The notes below the pieces were generated by a model, which did no database searches, was not told the origin of the DNA, and saw only the letters and a program-made list of their open reading frames with translations. 64,000 nt of DNA from NCBI GenBank assembly GCA_020284085.1, contig JACEVL010000828.1:346501-410500 (forward strand), read 5' to 3'. Source of the DNA: Aporrectodea caliginosa. Its lineage: Eukaryota; Annelida; Clitellata; Crassiclitellata; Lumbricidae. A program made the translations under genes and the position numbers. The first letter of the stretch is position 1. Each line of letters begins with the position of its first letter. Shown piece by piece: positions 61,165 through 64,000 of the stretch.

Positions 61165-61284
61165 ATTCGACAGAGTCGACATCATGTTCCACCGGGTGTG
61201 TCGTCGGAATTTGTGTAATAATCTTGCTTCTCGTCATAGCCATTCTAACAGTGATATATTGCTTCCTACTCAGGAAAGAAAAGG
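61165..61284 (+). CDS. IgSF receptor gene C, transmembrane exon
   Basis: A 120-nt exon between CTTTCTTATAG and AAAGG|GTAAAC, phase 1 at both ends. It encodes a Ser/Thr-rich linker (DSTESTSCSTG), a hydrophobic helix (CVVGICVIILLLVIAILTVI) and the stop-transfer LLRKEKG. No charge within the helix. It joins the third Ig exon in phase. Cytoplasmic exons downstream were not recognised. Read-through past the donor stays open for 42 codons and contains a second hydrophobic run and DSYRFI. A putative tail exon near 62640 would be speculative. Confidence 0.86.
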
Positions 61285-61412
61285 GTAAACATCGGCAATT
61301 ACTAAGTGAGTTCATAATTGTAATTGTATTTATACTTTTCAACCAACAATACGGAATGCATGAAGATTCCTATAGATTTATTTCTAGTGAAGGCTATGTC
61401 ATTAAATATTAA

Positions 61413-62083
61413 GGAATCATTACCAACTATAGAGCCTACTTCAAGGAGGATAAGTAGGCTAAAAGTCATCTGAAGTGTCAAAATATTTGTAGCTGAAATT
61501 GTCCGTCTTGATCTTCAAATAGTACATGAACTCCAGAGACTTCAGTTACTGACTTTATTTAATTAATTATAAACTTAAACCAGCCAAACGTGAGAGTGGA
61601 CAACGTTAACAAAACTACAACCTAGCATCAAGCGACCATAGAAGATCGCATTATGTCTCAATGAGAATTATTCACTAAATAATGACAGTTATTGCTTACA
61701 CTAAAAATATTACCTAAAAATTAACTGTACACTTGTTTATCTAGGTTGAATGTAAAACAAAAGAATTCTGAATGTCTAATCATAATGAGCCAGTTTTCTT
61801 GGTTTGCATCGAAGTTTATGTTTCCTGTGCATGCATTGTATAGCCTAAATTCAAGTTAGTTGTGCCGTAAACTGTATGAAAAAATTCATCGTTTTCAAGT
61901 CTCAGTCTTAAACACGGTTTTTAAAAATAAATTTAGAATGTTAACCGATGAATGGATATTGACATTATTTTACTTGAATTGAAGCAAGTGCAAACACTCA
62001 GAACATACTGGAAGAAAGAGTCAAAATCATATTGATTATCGCGTTAATAACGCGTTAAATGCCAACCCTAATTTGAAGCTAAT
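61413..62083. other. Downstream of gene C, no exon recognised
   Basis: AT-rich. An isolated MITE end (TTAACGCGTTAAATG... to ACCCTA) lies at 62035-62070. Confidence 0.4.
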
Positions 62084-62477
62084 TAGGGCTGGGCGTTGCT
62101 ACGTTATTAACGCGATTATGCGTTAATTAATTAACGCGATTAAATTTTTTAACGCAGTTAACGCGATTGTCACTGCGCCCAATTATTTCAAGAAATGCGC
62201 TAAAACAATTCTTGATAAAACCGCTCAGTTTAAACTTTAAACTTAAAAGTAAACACTAAAAAGTAAAAATAAGTAGTAAAAGCATTGTATGCTTTTTGTT
62301 TATTGACTGCAATCATTGATAATTTGATATAGCGCATATTCAACGTAATTACTCCGAGTCGGTACAGTAGTTGTACTTGTTATCTATTGTGACATGCGTT
62401 AAAAATTAATCGCGGCGTTAAAAATTTTAATCGTGCGATTAATTTCGATGAAAATTTTTAATCGTTGCCCACCCCTA
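62084..62477. mobile_element. MITE with TAGGGSTGGGC ends
   Basis: 394 bp beginning TAGGGCTGGGCGTTG and ending CGTTGCCCACCCCTA, inverted matches. The interior is full of TTAACGCG and AATCG palindromic runs. The 8 bases on either side do not match as direct repeats. hAT-like by its ends only. Confidence 0.65.
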
Positions 62478-62879
62478 CTTCAAATTAATTAGTTAGTAAA
62501 GCAAATTAATGCGGTATGAGATGATATAATATTATGAAATTAGATGAAGCATAGAATAATGTAATTATGTATTCAGCTATTGTAATTGTACAAACTAATA
62601 ATTATGGCGCAACTAATGTCACTGTTATTGCTTTAGATAGGCCTAAGTCGGAGGAAAATGGAACGCAGCAGGAACAAACTTGTTTAGTGCAGTTACACAA
62701 GAAAATGGAAACAAGTAGGCTAAACGTTCAAACATTGGTATCTTCCAATTCTTTTAATTGCATTCTTCTCTTATTCGTCTATTCACGATTGCTGCGTCGA
62801 GTCAGAAAGGTTGTCCAAAGGGTAGTCAAAAGGAGACTCAAATCCTATTGTCAGGGGTCCAGATAAAGAGGGGCACTGC

Positions 62880-63345
62880 TGCTAGACGGGAGTCTTTTAG
62901 ATTTAGAGGAATTGGAAGGCGACGGATCAGATGAGTTGGGATATGAATTCTTGAAGAAGTGAGACCACTTTTGATTAGAAAGTCCGAGGAGTGACAGATA
63001 GAGGAGCCTGAGACAGACGATGGTGGGTGATTGACAATGGTGTTGGAGGAATCGAACATCTGCGGAATTCAAGGAGAAGATTGTTCCAGAGTCGTGGTGC
63101 AGTGTGGGATTTGGTTCGGTTGGAGAACTTGAGACGAGAAAGACTGAGATAGGAGGATGATCGGGGGTTACCTGAATGGTGAAGAATTTGCAGAGATACT
63201 TTGGCTGGGAGTATTGTCTGGAGTTGTAGGTTAGTGATAGGACTTTGAAGTGGATTCGCCCTGCGGTTTATAGCCAATGGAGCGACTTGAGGTTTGCAGT
63301 GATATGATGCTGTTTGGGCGTTTTGGTGAGAAGAAGAGTAACTTG
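62880..63345 (-). mobile_element. LINE ORF2 C-terminal end, minus strand
   Basis: HHITANLKSLHWL, then PRSSSYLSLSRLKFSNRTKS and HTAPRLWNNLLLEFRR read on minus with one frame change. This is the C-terminal block of a CR1/L2-type LINE and the best copy of the family seen degraded at 9775-10145. Confidence 0.75.
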
Positions 63346-64000
63346 TCGATTAAAAGAAAATAATATCAGGATTGCGGGGAGCGAGTTGGAGGCATGGGCG
63401 CCGAGAGCCAAGGAGGGCCCGGGGCAGACACTTTCAGGGCCCTTCAGGGCCCCTCGTTTTTTCAATTTTATCAGTAAGCCAAAGTCTGATGTAAGCCTGC
63501 AAAAGGGCTATTAAATGACATTAATGCATAATAATAAGGTTAATAATAATGAAAAATTATAATAATAATAGTAGAAGTTAATGTAAAAATCAATTGCTGG
63601 TTTCAAAGGTCCATCTCTGACTCTAATTACAAAGAAATTTCCAGAAACATGAAAATGTGATTATGTGAATGTGATAAATGATTTTTAAATGACAGTTGTC
63701 GCATTATAATGATTATGATATCAATTTCAAGAGATGAGGATGCGTCACTTGCATTGTCTGCATAGACAACATCAACTACTCGCTCTTTACCATGATATTC
63801 AACTCCACTACTACTGCTGCTGCTGCTGCTGCTGCTACTAACTGCTAGCAATGATAGGCCTATTGTCAGCTTGATTTGCTGCAAATTCATTGATGAAATT
63901 AAAAACTCAAGACTTTGAAGGAGTGTCAGTCTCTCGTTTGCATTCCTGACTTTCGCCAATCTTTCTTTCCTTTATTGAGCTCCAGAATTCTGGCGGAGAA
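63346..64000. other. No gene; short repeats
   Basis: GGGCCC-rich stretch at 63415-63455, AT-rich (AAT) runs, and a short (CTA)(CTG)n at 63808-63840. Confidence 0.45.

Larger units (their letters stand above)
58990..61412 (+). repeat. Segmental duplication, copy 2 (pair of 1805-3950)
   Basis: Collinear with copy 1 through intron, Ig exon, intron, transmembrane exon and about 130 bp more. Differences include a SINE present only here (60222-60437). Confidence 0.85.

Noticed and set aside
62567..62866. Cytoplasmic tail exon of gene C beginning near 62642 (LSRRKMERSRNKLV)
   Set aside because: The supposed acceptor is one of the TAGGCCTA octamers and the frame has no conserved feature; no matching exon near gene A.

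Overview
This is animal genomic DNA: introns, GT-AG splice sites, microsatellites and many decayed transposons. The genes are metazoan (TRIM-NHL ubiquitin ligase, immunoglobulin-superfamily (IgSF) membrane receptors), and the repeats (L2/CR1-like LINEs with GCGCTATATAAAT tails, tRNA-derived SINEs, hAT and piggyBac MITEs, a DD37D mariner) suit a marine invertebrate. I cannot name the species. Nearly all coding sequence sits in exons with phase-1 boundaries at both ends, so most genes can only be read exon by exon.

Layout. 1.8-3.95 kb: the last extracellular Ig exon and the transmembrane exon of an IgSF receptor (gene A, 5' part outside or lost). 3.9-10.8 kb: decayed LINEs, a purine repeat and a SINE. 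10.85-11.7 kb: an intact NHL beta-propeller exon with no RING/B-box exon in front of it. 12.8-14.6 kb: a foldback element with a nested MITE. 17.47-22.26 kb: a three-exon TRIM gene (RING, two B-boxes, coiled coils, NHL) with a one-base frame break near the end of exon 1. 23.8-26.1 kb: a large inverted repeat with LINE pieces in both arms. 26.4-28.2 kb: a solo LTR, a (CT)n tract and a LINE 3' end.

30.4-40.4 kb, minus strand: IgSF gene B, with V-type Ig, second Ig plus stalk, transmembrane exon and a long tail rich in tyrosine signalling motifs. Its 6 kb last intron holds nested piggyBac-like elements, a GC-rich minisatellite split by a MITE, and (ATT)n. 40.5-53.9 kb: LINE debris, a composite hAT-like MITE with a trinucleotide array, and a decayed transposase-like pseudogene. 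53.99-61.28 kb: IgSF gene C on the plus strand (signal peptide, V-type Ig, second Ig, third short Ig, transmembrane). Its last part is a duplicate of gene A. Intron 1 of gene C holds a mariner interrupted by a hAT-like element with a perfect 8-bp target duplication.

How the genes may work together: the window looks like an innate-recognition neighbourhood. Two short-tailed IgSF receptors (A, C) flank one long-tailed receptor with ITIM/ITSM-like motifs (B) and TRIM-NHL genes. This resembles paired-receptor clusters, but function is inferred from domain architecture only. All homology statements come from reading motifs by eye; no database search was run.
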